Below are positions 1 to 8,385 of a stretch of 64,000 nt of DNA, one piece after another (position 1 is the first letter of the stretch; every line of letters starts with the position of its first letter). Origin of the DNA: Mycobacterium sp. 852002-51163_SCH5372311. GTDB lineage: Bacteria; Actinomycetota; Actinomycetes; Mycobacteriales; Mycobacteriaceae. The notes beneath the pieces are model-generated. The model was not told where the DNA came from. It searched no databases and saw nothing but the letters and a program-made list of their open reading frames with translations. The stretch spans positions 1 to 64,000 of the forward strand of contig NZ_LZIJ01000022.1 of NCBI RefSeq assembly GCF_001667115.1, written 5' to 3'. The translations under genes were made by a program, and so were the position numbers.

Positions 1-227
1 CTTTCGAAAGGACCACGCGCATGCCGACTATCCAGGCCTGGAAAAGCCAGAGCCCTGACGACTTGCATGTAGCCGCGCCGGTCCGGGCGCGGGCGTGTGA
101 CGCCTTGTACGCCTTGCTGAGGCGCAAGCAACGCCAACTCGGCAACCGCCCGCGGCTACATGCAAGTCGTCAGGGCTCTGGCTTTTCCAGGCCTGGATAG
201 TCGGCATGCGCGTGGTCCTTTCGAAAG
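1..227. repeat. Perfect 77-bp inverted repeat with 73-bp loop
   Basis: Bases 1-77 are exactly the reverse complement of bases 151-227, with an unpaired loop at 78-150. The outer end of each arm is the self-palindrome CTTTCGAAAG. The left arm begins at the first base of the window, so the repeat may extend further left. No convincing coding sequence lies inside. It could be a cruciform-forming element, the end of a mobile element, or a fold-back artefact at a contig end; the sequence alone cannot decide. Confidence 0.9.
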
Positions 228-358
228 TGGCCCGCTGCAACGAATTTCATCGCGGATGATTTACGATCATGCCGCGACCGGGTAAACACCACGCGAAGCC
301 GTGCTGTGGTGTCCCGCACAGCTCGGGCCGTTACGAGCACTCCGTCACACCACGCAGC

Positions 359-375
359 GCGAGCAGACGCAAAAG
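359..375. repeat. Half copy of the GAGCAGACG palindromic element
   Basis: GCGAGCAGACGCAAAAG matches one arm of the 60-bp element found complete at 12286, 33624, 36614 and 54131. No second arm is visible within the following 60 bp. It lies just downstream of the HxlR gene stop codon (that gene is on the minus strand), the kind of position that three full copies occupy. Confidence 0.6.
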
Positions 376-389
376 CTCATCCTCCTCGA

Positions 390-905
390 TCAGTGCTTGG
401 CAATCCGCGCCGTCGCCTCCGAGAGCGACACGTCGTGTCCTGCACCGCAACGAATCTGGGGAACTAGTGCGGCACCGCACCCTTCGTGGACGAATTCCAA
501 TCTTTTGGTTTCGCCCTGTAACAGCCTGCCGAACTCGATCAGGCTCAGCAGGACCGGAAACAGGTCCCGGCCGCGTTCGGTGAGCACGTACTCGTAGCGC
601 GTCCGCTGGCCAGGCTGCCGATACGGCCGTTTGGCCAGCAGTCCGGCGTCGACAAGCTGACGCAGACGCTTCGCGGCGATCTGTTCGGTGACTCCCGCAC
701 GTCGCGCCAGATCGTCGAAACGCCTTCCGCCCCAGAGCACCTCGCGGAGCAACACCATGGCCGAATGGGTACCGATCACCTCGAGCGCATGCTCCATGGG
801 ACACAGGTCGGCAACGGCCCAATTGTCCCGGTCAGCCAGTGGGCCCGCCAGCTTCATGACGCCGGCACCGTCGTTGTCCATCTCGCCGCCAAACCAATCA
901 GGCAC
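390..905 (-). CDS. HxlR-family transcriptional regulator
   Basis: A 171-aa winged-helix regulator. The family signature begins with CPMEHALEVIG near residue 35, followed by a MarR/HxlR-like helix-turn-helix (about residues 50-95, with RFDDLARRAGVTEQ) and a wing ending in YEYVLTERG. The C-terminus holds two more cysteines (GCGAALVPQIRCGAGHD) that might bind metal or sense redox state; that is inference. Its ATG lies inside the 3' end of the upstream thioesterase gene (8-bp overlap), so translation is probably coupled. It is the last gene of a minus-strand group that it may control. Confidence 0.88.
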   Translation of the reverse strand: MPDWFGGEMDNDGAGVMKLAGPLADRDNWAVADLCPMEHALEVIGTHSAMVLLREVLWGGRRFDDLARRAGVTEQIAAKRLRQLVDAGLLAKRPYRQPGQRTRYEYVLTERGRDLFPVLLSLIEFGRLLQGETKRLEFVHEGCGAALVPQIRCGAGHDVSLSEATARIAKH

Positions 906-1413
906 TGAGGATGAGGCAGCTGCTCGTCGCAGTCGCCAGCAGCTTGCCGTTCCGGCTCGTCAATACCGCCTCGGCGAGTGCCGTACGCCGGCCCATGTGG
1001 GTGACCGTGCCGGTGCATCTGACCAACCCGGTATCGACACTGATCCGCCCGACGAACCGAACCGAAAGATCCAGGCTGGTGTAGCCGACACCGGCGGGCA
1101 ACAGGGTGTGGATTGCACAGGCCGCAGCCGAATCCAGCAGCGTGCAGTACACGCCACCGTGCACGGACCCGATGGGGTTGTAATGCGACTCCGACGGCGT
1201 CATGGTGAACACCGCCTGCCCTTCTGCGACCGCCTCCAACCGGGCGCCCAGGGTGCTCATGATCGGCGGTTGCGGTATCGTCCCGTCGACCATTCTCTGC
1301 AAGAACTCAATTCCGGGTAGGACTGCGGCAGCCTCGGCGGAGATCAACGGGTCGGACCATTCGATCGTTCGAGTACGTTCGGAATTCCCTGCCTTGCAGA
1401 CTGTTTCACTCAT
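898..1413 (-). CDS. PaaI-type hotdog thioesterase
   Basis: A 171-aa protein of the acyl-CoA thioesterase (PaaI/4HBT) family. The signature NPIGSVHGGVYCTLLDSAAA lies near residues 84-103, where the HGG turn and following Asp form the active site in this family. The last third (TGLVRCTGTVTHMGRRTALAEA) is the usual strand pair of a hotdog fold. It would hydrolyse a CoA thioester of unknown identity in the cytosol. It overlaps the HxlR gene by 8 bp and follows an SDR gene on the same strand, which suggests one transcription unit for degrading or modifying an acyl compound. Confidence 0.85.
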   Translation of the reverse strand: MSETVCKAGNSERTRTIEWSDPLISAEAAAVLPGIEFLQRMVDGTIPQPPIMSTLGARLEAVAEGQAVFTMTPSESHYNPIGSVHGGVYCTLLDSAAACAIHTLLPAGVGYTSLDLSVRFVGRISVDTGLVRCTGTVTHMGRRTALAEAVLTSRNGKLLATATSSCLILSA

Positions 1414-1469
1414 CGAACGATCACTTTCTGGTCTGGCGCCCCTGGCAACGATCCATCCATAGTCACATC

Positions 1470-1486
1470 TGACTAAACTCGAGTCA
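1470..1486. promoter_or_regulatory. Short inverted repeat upstream of thioesterase/HxlR genes
   Basis: TGACT and AGTCA flank 7 bp in the 91-bp gap before the thioesterase start at 1413. It could be an operator, possibly for the HxlR protein. The arms are only 5 bp, so support is weak. Confidence 0.25.
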
Positions 1487-1504
1487 AGTTAGCTGTGGGC
1501 GTGC

Positions 1505-2353
1505 TCACAACCCGCGCCGAGAGTACCTCCGCACATACCCGAGCATTCGATACGTCGGTACCGGCTTTGGCCAGTCATCGGCACGAAAATATGCATCCGT
1601 GCCGCCGTCCACGAAAACGACGCTGCCACAAAGGAAGTCTGCCGCATCCGACAACATGAAGCACATCCAATCCGCCATGTGTGCGACATCGCCGAACCCA
1701 CCGACCGGAACCGGGAACGATCGAACCGCCTTGGCCTCCCGCGGATTCGACAGTTGCTCCTGCAGCAACGGCGTCATGATGGCGCCGGGCGCGAGCGCAT
1801 TCAGCCGCACGCCCGAACCCGCCCATTCCGGCAGCACCGCATGCCGCCGAACCCAGTGACTGACAGCGATTTTCGATGCCGCGTACATCATCACGGACGC
1901 GGCTGTGCCGAATAGCTTGACCGAACGCACCGCTTTGGCGGCGTCCTGGGCCAGCAGCGCTCGCACGGCTCGTCGGGGCACCGCCGGCACCGTCGTCGAC
2001 GAGTTGCTGGCCACCACCACGACTTTGGCGTTCTGTGCGGCAACGAGTGCCGGTCGCCACGCGCTGAGCAGTTCGACGACCCCGAAGTAGTTGACCTGGG
2101 CGATCTGGCGCGGACGATCCCGGCCTGGTCCCGGGCCCAGGCCGGCAGCCAGAACCGCGCCGTCCAGTTTGCCGGATGATGCGGCGAGAACACCCTCGGC
2201 GGCTTCGCGACGCCCGTGCGGCGTCGACAGGTCGGCGACGACGTCAGCCTCCTTGAGATCGACGCCGATTACTGAGTGTCCGTCGTCGCGAAGGCGTTGT
2301 GCGGTCTCCCGACCCATGCCGGAAGCGGATCCGGTTATCGCGTAGGTGCCCAT
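1505..2353 (-). CDS. SDR-family NAD(P)-dependent oxidoreductase
   Basis: A 282-aa short-chain dehydrogenase/reductase. The cofactor loop TGSASGMG sits at residues 7-14, a dinucleotide-specific Asp follows strand 2 (GVDLKEAD), and the catalytic YAASK motif lies near residue 165 with upstream serines (ASNSS). The C-terminal DGGTDAYF matches the usual SDR end. The substrate is unknown; several mycobacterial SDRs of this layout act on hydroxysteroids. It lies 9 bp downstream of the DUF2127 gene and 91 bp upstream of the thioesterase gene on the same strand. Confidence 0.88.
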   Translation of the reverse strand: MGTYAITGSASGMGRETAQRLRDDGHSVIGVDLKEADVVADLSTPHGRREAAEGVLAASSGKLDGAVLAAGLGPGPGRDRPRQIAQVNYFGVVELLSAWRPALVAAQNAKVVVVASNSSTTVPAVPRRAVRALLAQDAAKAVRSVKLFGTAASVMMYAASKIAVSHWVRRHAVLPEWAGSGVRLNALAPGAIMTPLLQEQLSNPREAKAVRSFPVPVGGFGDVAHMADWMCFMLSDAADFLCGSVVFVDGGTDAYFRADDWPKPVPTYRMLGYVRRYSRRGL

Positions 2354-2362
2354 CTTCAGAGG

Positions 2363-3133
2363 TCAGGCCCGCATGGCCGCGCGCTCGACGTCGAGGAGTT
2401 GCTCACCGCGACGTTCCTCGTCGTAGGCTTTGCGCCCGCCTCGCAAACCGAAGAGCCGTTTGGAAACCAGCAGGTAGATCACCGCGGCCACGTTGATCGT
2501 GAAAGTCACCACGCGCGTCATGGTGATGCCCTTGGTCAGGTCATAGATCTCCAGCGGCAAGAAGATCGAGGTGGCGACGACGGCGAAGTACTCACCCCAG
2601 CGCTTGAGCAGCCAAAGACCGGTGCCTTCTACGACCTGCAAGGCGGCGTAAGCGGCCAGCATCAGAGTTATCAGCGCAAGCGTGGATGGCTTTGCGGCCA
2701 GCGCCTTTTCCAGCTCGTGTATCGCCGACATCTGATCGACCTTGAATCCGGCGGCCCGGAAGATGGGTAGGTCGCGGTCCAGGGTCTCTTGAATCGCACC
2801 GCGCGCGCCGCGGAACTTCCACACCGCCCATGCGGCGAGTGCCAGCACGATCGCCCGGAAAAAGCGCTCGATCCCGAGCGCTCGAACGATGATAGCCTGC
2901 CGTAAAGCCTTGCCGCGCATGATCAACGGCGCTTCGTTGGCGTGACCGTGTCCATGCGGCTCACCGAGCGCGAAGTCGCCGCAACGCAGACAGCGCCATA
3001 CTTCGCCCAGCCCGGTGGTACCGGTGAGCCGTTGGGCGAGCGCTTCTTCGTCGGGCGCGTAAGTGACATGTCCGGAGAGCGCGCAGGTGATCAGCTCCCA
3101 GCGGTTGCCGATCCGATGTTCCTTTTTCGCCAC
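2363..3133 (-). CDS. DUF2127 integral membrane protein with N-terminal Cys motif
   Basis: A 256-aa membrane protein. The first 60 residues are soluble and contain His and a CLRCG pair that could bind zinc. They are followed by about four hydrophobic segments (near residues 80-105, 150-170, 180-200 and 210-230). The order 'ALGIERFFRAIVLALAAW', then a helical linker, then 'TLMLAAYAALQVVEGTGL' resembles DUF2127 proteins, whose function is not known. It is the first gene of the minus-strand group with the SDR gene. Confidence 0.75.
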   Translation of the reverse strand: MAKKEHRIGNRWELITCALSGHVTYAPDEEALAQRLTGTTGLGEVWRCLRCGDFALGEPHGHGHANEAPLIMRGKALRQAIIVRALGIERFFRAIVLALAAWAVWKFRGARGAIQETLDRDLPIFRAAGFKVDQMSAIHELEKALAAKPSTLALITLMLAAYAALQVVEGTGLWLLKRWGEYFAVVATSIFLPLEIYDLTKGITMTRVVTFTINVAAVIYLLVSKRLFGLRGGRKAYDEERRGEQLLDVERAAMRA

Positions 3134-3335
3134 TTGGACTCCTCTGCTGGCAGGATGTGCCGATCATTCAATGCCGGCGGCGGAGCACGCAAGAGGATGC
3201 GCACTCGGCCACTGCCGGGCGCTCGAATCGGCTAGCACCTATGCCTGCTGCGTGGTCGTTGTGGGTGACGGCGCCCAGGACAGCGGCCGTCTACAACGTA
3301 GTTGTCTGGCATGGCTTTTCATTCCTTTCCACCAA

Positions 3336-4256
3336 TCACGGCTGCGAGTCTGCGGTCACCGCGGCGGTTTCCTCGGTGAGCCGCTTGCCGATGGCCCGTA
3401 TCTGCTTTGCGCTCAAAGTGCAGAGCGGATGCACGGCCACGATCAGGGCAACTCGTTGCCGATGGTCGAATACCGGCGCGGCGATCGTCACGACGGGCTG
3501 CTTGCGACGGCCGGGGTTGTCATCGGAGAGAAAACCGATGGTGGTGAACTCGGCTAGTAGCTGGTCCATGATCTGGCGTACCGGAGCCGGTACCTCGTGG
3601 CTGTCCAGGGTGCCGACCAGCTGGGCGGCCTGCGCCAGTGCGGGCGTGGTCCAGTCGATGTCGAATCCCCGCTCACGAGTCCGAGCTAACACATCTTGCA
3701 GCCGCCGCGCGCGATCGGCGTTGTTTCCGGCACCCCGGCGGATCCACTCGCGCTGTCCCTCCTCGGTGTCCCAAGCGGCGAAAGCGACGCCGAACGGCGG
3801 CGAATACGGAATCCGATCACCAGGTATTCCGGACGGCTCGGTGACCGGCTCACCCTCGAACGCGGTGACCACCAGCGAATCGCCGAATCGCTCGACCACC
3901 GAGCCGGCATAGCCGAAATCACCGGAAAGCCGCAGCGCCGCAGCACGCGCCGCGTGCGTCAGCGGCCGAGCGACGTCTGTTCGGGCGGCCACCACAGCCA
4001 GTGCGGGGCCCAGGGCAAAGGTCTTCGTCAGCGGATCGCGGCTGGCCCAGCCGCGGTCACACAGCGTCTTCAGGATCGCGTGTGCGGTCGCCTGAGTGAG
4101 GTCCAGTTCCCGCACGACGTCGGAGAACCGCAGTTGCCTATTTCCCGAGCGCGCCAGCAGTTCGACGACGTCGAGAACCCGGCCGGTCGGGGCCGACGGA
4201 GATCCGCGAATGCTTGACTCCCTCCCGCGGCGTTTCTTACAGTAAGTTCCGAACAT
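3336..4256 (-). CDS. IclR-family transcriptional regulator
   Basis: A 306-aa regulator. An N-terminal winged helix (about residues 25-85, RVLDVVELLARSG...FSDVVRELDLTQATAHAILKTL) is followed by the IclR effector domain (about 100-300), including the characteristic C-terminal segment that ends SAKQIRAIGKRL. It is divergent from an alcohol dehydrogenase gene, its likely target. The ATG at 4256 lies within the upstream direct-repeat region. Start choice is uncertain because no strong Shine-Dalgarno sequence precedes it, and a start nearer the winged helix is possible. Confidence 0.87.
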   Translation of the reverse strand: MFGTYCKKRRGRESSIRGSPSAPTGRVLDVVELLARSGNRQLRFSDVVRELDLTQATAHAILKTLCDRGWASRDPLTKTFALGPALAVVAARTDVARPLTHAARAAALRLSGDFGYAGSVVERFGDSLVVTAFEGEPVTEPSGIPGDRIPYSPPFGVAFAAWDTEEGQREWIRRGAGNNADRARRLQDVLARTRERGFDIDWTTPALAQAAQLVGTLDSHEVPAPVRQIMDQLLAEFTTIGFLSDDNPGRRKQPVVTIAAPVFDHRQRVALIVAVHPLCTLSAKQIRAIGKRLTEETAAVTADSQP

Positions 4257-4283
4257 TCGAGAGCTTATATCGATTATTCGAGA
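4255..4283. promoter_or_regulatory. ATTCGAGA direct repeats between IclR and dehydrogenase genes
   Basis: ATTCGAGA occurs at 4255-4262 and again at 4276-4283, starts 21 bp apart, about two DNA turns. The region is AT-rich compared with its surroundings. It lies between the divergent IclR gene and the dehydrogenase, so it may be the IclR binding site or part of the shared promoter. Confidence 0.4.
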
Positions 4284-4297
4284 ATTGGGTAGATTCG

Positions 4298-5350
4298 TTG
4301 CGCGCCGTCGTGTTGAGAGATGGCCGGCTACAGGTCCGCGAGATTCCGGACCCGGAACCCGGCCGTGGTGAACTGCTGTTGCGCACGCTGAGCACCGCGA
4401 TCTGCGCCTCCGATGTGCACTTCATGGACCACCCGCATCTCGGTGTCGACGACCCGACCGGCCGCTCCCTTTATGACCCGGACCGAGACATCGTGCTCGG
4501 CCACGAGTTCGTCGGCGAGGTACTCGGCCACGGACCCGGCTGCACCGATCAATTCGCGGTGGGCTCCCGGGTTGCATCCATGCCGGTACGCCTGGTCGAC
4601 GGCGGCGCCGGCGGCCTGCGGATCATCGGCCAGCATCCCGAGGCGCAGGGGAGTTTCGGTGAGCTGCTTGTGGTTTCGGAGGCGGCGGCCAAGCCTGTTA
4701 TAGGCGACGTTTCCAGCGATGCCGTCACGTTGACCGATGCGTTCGCCGTCGGCGAGTTCTACGTCCGCTCGGCGAACATCCAATCCGGCGAAATCGCGAT
4801 CGTGATCGGCGCCGGGGCAATCGGCCTCTCGGCCGTCGCCGCCTTGGCCGCCCGCGGTATCGAGCCGATCATCGTCGCGGACTACAAGGCCGACCGTCGC
4901 GAACTCGCGCGTGACCGCTTCGGCGCGCACATCGTCGTCGATCCGGCAGAGACCCCGCCGTTCGACGCGTTCAATCACGTCCGGACCGAACGCGGGTTAC
5001 CCGGCCCGGCAGTCGTTTTCGAGTGCGTGGGAGCGGCCGGTCTGATCCAGGACATCGTCGAATCCGCCGAGATGGGCACCCGGATCTACTGCGCAGGCGG
5101 CTGGTACACCGGCGACACCTTGGACATCACCACCGCAACTCGCCACGGCGTCACCATCCAATTCGGCGGTGGCCCACACCCACAGGATTGGTACGGAACC
5201 CTCGACGCCATCGCGTCGGGACGGCTCGACCCGCTACCGAGTGTCGGCAAGGTCATCACCCTCGACGAAGTGCCCGATGCCCTTGACCTGGCCCGCAGGT
5301 CCGACGGACCGCCGCGGATCATGGTCCATCCCAATGGAGACGTTGCATGA
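4298..5350 (+). CDS. Zinc-type alcohol dehydrogenase (MDR family)
   Basis: A 350-aa medium-chain dehydrogenase read from a TTG start (LRAVVLRDGRLQVREI), which matches the usual family N-terminus; an in-frame ATG at 4214 would add 28 unlikely residues. The catalytic-zinc region is visible as ICASDVHFMDH and VLGHEFVGEV, and the NAD-binding loop as VIGAGAIGLSA. The four-cysteine structural zinc lobe is absent. It probably oxidises an alcohol or reduces an aldehyde. Its stop overlaps the next start (ATGA), so it is co-transcribed with the SnoaL-like gene and perhaps the SDR gene. Confidence 0.85.
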   Translation: MRAVVLRDGRLQVREIPDPEPGRGELLLRTLSTAICASDVHFMDHPHLGVDDPTGRSLYDPDRDIVLGHEFVGEVLGHGPGCTDQFAVGSRVASMPVRLVDGGAGGLRIIGQHPEAQGSFGELLVVSEAAAKPVIGDVSSDAVTLTDAFAVGEFYVRSANIQSGEIAIVIGAGAIGLSAVAALAARGIEPIIVADYKADRRELARDRFGAHIVVDPAETPPFDAFNHVRTERGLPGPAVVFECVGAAGLIQDIVESAEMGTRIYCAGGWYTGDTLDITTATRHGVTIQFGGGPHPQDWYGTLDAIASGRLDPLPSVGKVITLDEVPDALDLARRSDGPPRIMVHPNGDVA

Positions 5351-5760
5351 CCGAACGTGAAGACCGGCAAGATATCTCCGATCTGCTGTTGCGCTACGCC
5401 AGCGGGATCGACCGCCGCGACTGGCCGCTGTTTCGCACCGTGTTCACCGAAGACTGCCGACTCGACTACGGCGAGATCGGCGCATGGAATGGCGTCGACG
5501 CGGTCGCTGACTTCATGGAAAAGGTCCACGCGATGGCGGGCCACACCCTGCATCGGCTTAGCAATATCGCGGTCACTCTCGACGGCGACAGGGCGCAGGC
5601 GCGCACCTATATCGACGGTCTGATCATGGCCGCGGACAACAGTTCTGGCGTAAACGCGGTCGGTTTCTACGACGACGAGATCGTCCGCACCGCCGAAGGC
5701 TGGCGCATCGCGCGCCGTAAGTACACGCAAGTGCGGCTGACCACGCTGGGTGGACAGTAG
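5347..5760 (+). CDS. SnoaL-like (NTF2 fold) protein
   Basis: A 137-aa single-domain protein of the SnoaL_4/NTF2-like superfamily. The opening helix has the typical form 'DISDLLLRYASGIDRRDW', followed by FRTVFTEDCRLDYG and a C-terminal strand 'GWRIARRKYTQVR'. Members are dehydratases, isomerases or non-catalytic subunits, and the activity cannot be assigned here. It overlaps the dehydrogenase gene by 4 bp and is followed 19 bp later by an SDR gene, so the three enzymes probably act in one pathway. Confidence 0.82.
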   Translation: MTEREDRQDISDLLLRYASGIDRRDWPLFRTVFTEDCRLDYGEIGAWNGVDAVADFMEKVHAMAGHTLHRLSNIAVTLDGDRAQARTYIDGLIMAADNSSGVNAVGFYDDEIVRTAEGWRIARRKYTQVRLTTLGGQ

Positions 5761-5779
5761 CCAGAGCGGGAGTAGGACA

Positions 5780-6598
5780 ATGGCATTCGCAACGAAGTAC
5801 GGGCCCTGGGCACTGGTCGCCGGAGCCTCCGACGGCCTGGGTGCCGCGTTCGCGAAGGGACTCGCCGAAAGGGGCGTCAACGTAGTCTTACTCGCGCGCC
5901 GGCAAACGGTACTGGATCAGGTTGCAGCGGAGATCGATTCGACGTCGTCAGCGCAAACCCGCACCCTGGCAGTCGACCTCGCCCAGCCTGGCGCGGCGGC
6001 CAGGGTCGCCGAAGCCACCCGTGGCCTGGAGATCGGGTTCCTGGTGTACTGCGCCGGCGCCGACCCGAATTACCGTCCTTTCCTTGCCAATTCAATCGAA
6101 GCAGCCGAGGCGATGGTGCAACGCAACTGTATGGTTCCCATGCAGTTGTGCCACCACTTCGCTCCGGCAATGGTCGAGCGAGGCAGCGGCGGTATCGTCA
6201 TCTTCGGATCCGGCGCCGGATTGGCCGGCGGAGCCAACATGGTCGCTTACGGCGCCTCAAAGGCATTCGACATGGTCTTCGCCGAAGCGCTGTGGGCCGA
6301 ATTGCACGACAAAGGAGTCGACGTCCTGGGTCTCATTCTGGGCAAGACTGATACGCCCGCCCTGCGAGCGCTCGAATACAGTCGGGGCCAGATACGTTCG
6401 CTCGACGAAGTGCCGCCGGGGGCGGCCACGGTGGACGAGGTCATCGCCGAGGCGTTCGACAACCTGGGCAACGGCCCCACCTGGTTCGCAGGCGAAATGA
6501 TGCGCGCCGCCGAGCAAGTGACAAGTTCGCTGACCCGCAACCAGACTGTCGAGCTGTTCGCACAGGCGGCCGCCGCCGCGATGGGACCTCCGGGTTAA
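5780..6598 (+). CDS. SDR-family oxidoreductase
   Basis: A 272-aa short-chain dehydrogenase. The cofactor loop AGASDGLGAAFA is near residues 15-26, with catalytic Ser in FGSGAG and YGASK near residue 157. The start at 5780 is chosen because MAFATKYGPWALVAGASDG is the usual family N-terminus and the longer reading from 5750 has none. It belongs to the dehydrogenase/SnoaL group. Its stop codon overlaps the end of a methyltransferase remnant on the other strand. Confidence 0.85.
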   Translation: MAFATKYGPWALVAGASDGLGAAFAKGLAERGVNVVLLARRQTVLDQVAAEIDSTSSAQTRTLAVDLAQPGAAARVAEATRGLEIGFLVYCAGADPNYRPFLANSIEAAEAMVQRNCMVPMQLCHHFAPAMVERGSGGIVIFGSGAGLAGGANMVAYGASKAFDMVFAEALWAELHDKGVDVLGLILGKTDTPALRALEYSRGQIRSLDEVPPGAATVDEVIAEAFDNLGNGPTWFAGEMMRAAEQVTSSLTRNQTVELFAQAAAAAMGPPG

Positions 6599-6811
6599 TC
6601 GGGCACACGCCAGGTAATCAGCACGCGGCCGTACCAGAGCCGGCGGACACGGGCGCCCGGCGTCGCATCCGACGTCGAGCACCCGCCTGGCACCGGGCGG
6701 AACCTTTGACTCCAGCAGCGCGTCGTAGTGGATGTCGATGTTCCACGGGTCGGCTGACGTCGCGCGTTCCACCCGGCCGAAGATATCGCAACCGCGGGGA
6801 AGGTTTGCCAA
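6595..6811 (-). pseudogene. Internally deleted class I SAM-methyltransferase remnant
   Basis: From a TTG at 6811 the minus strand reads a typical methyltransferase N-terminus (MANLPRGCDIF...DIHYDALLESKVP) ending in SAM motif I, RRVLDVGCDAG. A shift of frame then gives VRRLWYGRVLITWRVPD and a stop at 6595, which resembles the C-terminal end of the same family. About 150 residues between the two are missing. It is therefore the two ends of one gene joined by a deletion, not a small functional protein. It converges with the SDR gene and overlaps its stop. Confidence 0.65.
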
Positions 6812-6820
6812 AACTTTGAA

Positions 6821-6834
6821 TTAGGACGGCCTAA
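6821..6834. promoter_or_regulatory. TTAGG-N4-CCTAA palindrome upstream of exchanger gene
   Basis: A 14-bp palindrome flanked by ACTTTGAA copies (6813-6820 and 6834-6841). It resembles half of an IdeR iron box but does not fit the 19-bp consensus. It may be an operator left from the deleted methyltransferase or belong to the exchanger gene. Confidence 0.3.
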
Positions 6835-7011
6835 CTTTGAAACTTGCCTGCTCTGACCAGCAAAGAGAGGGTTGCGCCTGACCTCAATTCCCAGACCCGC
6901 AACGTTGCTGGGGAAGCTAACGTGCGGGTACGTTTGATAACTGTGCGTCAGGGCCGCATGTCGAGACGGCCACCAGCAATAGCCCCTCGCCGTCGAGCTG
7001 AAGGATCAGAA

Positions 7012-8307
7012 TTGGTCACCACAGATCGGGCCGTCGTCACGACGACGAAGTCCCGCCCGCGGTGGCGCGTCCTGACCCGCTCGGCGCTGCTCACCGGCGC
7101 ATTCATCAGCCCGGCGGTGGTGGTCCGCATCCTCGGCCTGCATCCAACGCCGGTCGCTGCGCTAGTGATCTTCGGTGCCGCGGTGGTGGCAGCCAGCTTC
7201 CTGCTCGCCTGGGCCGCCGAAGCCGCCCAGATAGACGTGTCCGGAGGACTGGCGATCGCTGTGCTCGCCCTGGTGGCGGTTCTCCCCGAATATGCGGTCG
7301 ACCTCTACTACGCGTACGCATCCGGCCACAATCCCGATTACACCCAGTACGCCACGGCCAACATGACCGGTTCCAACCGGCTGCTGATGGGGCTGGGCTG
7401 GCCGGTCGTGGTGCTGGTCGGCATGGTCGTGGCACGCCGGGCGGGCGCACGCGGAAGGGGCGGCTTGGCGCTGGAACCCGCCAACCGGGTGGAACTCGGG
7501 TTCCTGCTGATCGCCGGTGTGGTCGCGTTCGTCATTCCCCTCGATGGCCAAATCCATCTGGCGCTGGGGCTGGCCCTGTTGGCATGGTTCGGCTTCTATC
7601 TGTACAAGGTCAGCCACGGCGACGTGGAAGAGCCCGACCTGATCGGCACCGCCGCCGCCCTGGCGGAGTTGCCCGACCGGGTTCGGCGCATCGCCGTATT
7701 CGGCCTGTTCGCGGTATCCGGTGGAGTGATTCTGCTGTGTGCGAAACCGTTCGCGGACAATCTGGTCGCCGCCGGGACCGAGCTGGGCGTCGACCGGTTC
7801 TTGCTGGTGCAGTGGCTGGCACCGCTGGCCTCCGAAGCGCCGGAGTTCATCGTGGCGACCATCTTCGCCGCCCGCGGCAAGGGCACCGCGGCCATTGCCA
7901 CGCTGATCTCGTCCAAGGTCAACCAGTGGACACTGCTCATCGGATCGCTGCCGGTTGCCCACCTGCTCGGCGGCGGCGGTTTCTCCCTGGCGCTGGATCC
8001 CCGTCAGGTCGAGGAAGTCCTGCTGACCGCGACCCAGACCATGATGGGTGTGGCACTGATCCTGGCGCTGCGCTTCCATCGTTTCAGCGCCTGGGCATTG
8101 CTGGTCTTGTTCCTGGTCCAGTTCCCCATCGCCTCGACGCACGGCCGTCTGCTGCTCTGCGGCATCTACACCGCGCTGGCCATCGCCGCGCTGGTCGTCA
8201 ATCGGCGCCACCTGGCCGCCACCGTCAAGGCGCCGTTCATCGGGACGGCCGTCCGGCATAGCGGCCACCCGCACCTGCCATCAGACGCTGCGGATCTGGC
8301 GGCGTAG
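7012..8307 (+). CDS. CaCA-type cation exchanger (Na+/Ca2+ or H+/Ca2+)
   Basis: A 431-aa polytopic membrane protein with about ten hydrophobic segments. The two family alpha-repeats are recognisable: LPEYAVDLYYAYASG followed by NMTGSN (about residues 91-122) and LASEAPEFIVATIFAARGKG followed by ISSKVNQWTLL (about 272-312). Acidic residues in both repeats normally coordinate the cation. TTG 7012 is preferred because AAGGAT lies 6 bp upstream; an ATG at 6958 and one at 6844 are in frame but add a basic, unlikely leader. It probably exports cations at the inner membrane. Confidence 0.8.
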   Translation: MVTTDRAVVTTTKSRPRWRVLTRSALLTGAFISPAVVVRILGLHPTPVAALVIFGAAVVAASFLLAWAAEAAQIDVSGGLAIAVLALVAVLPEYAVDLYYAYASGHNPDYTQYATANMTGSNRLLMGLGWPVVVLVGMVVARRAGARGRGGLALEPANRVELGFLLIAGVVAFVIPLDGQIHLALGLALLAWFGFYLYKVSHGDVEEPDLIGTAAALAELPDRVRRIAVFGLFAVSGGVILLCAKPFADNLVAAGTELGVDRFLLVQWLAPLASEAPEFIVATIFAARGKGTAAIATLISSKVNQWTLLIGSLPVAHLLGGGGFSLALDPRQVEEVLLTATQTMMGVALILALRFHRFSAWALLVLFLVQFPIASTHGRLLLCGIYTALAIAALVVNRRHLAATVKAPFIGTAVRHSGHPHLPSDAADLAA

Positions 8308-8385
8308 CCGACGCGACGCGGACGGTTCGGCTGGCTTGTATAGCATCGCCAGTTAACTTGATTCGCCTCGGATTCGGGGGTTGCA

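Noticed and set aside
6821..6834. IdeR iron box
   Set aside because: Only the outer TTAGG/CCTAA match; the inner half and the 19-bp length do not fit, so it is listed only as a weak palindrome.
7162..8274. 370-codon minus-strand open frame
   Set aside because: It is a shadow of the cation exchanger gene: Gln/Gly/Arg-rich translation with no motif, while the plus strand has membrane helices and family motifs.
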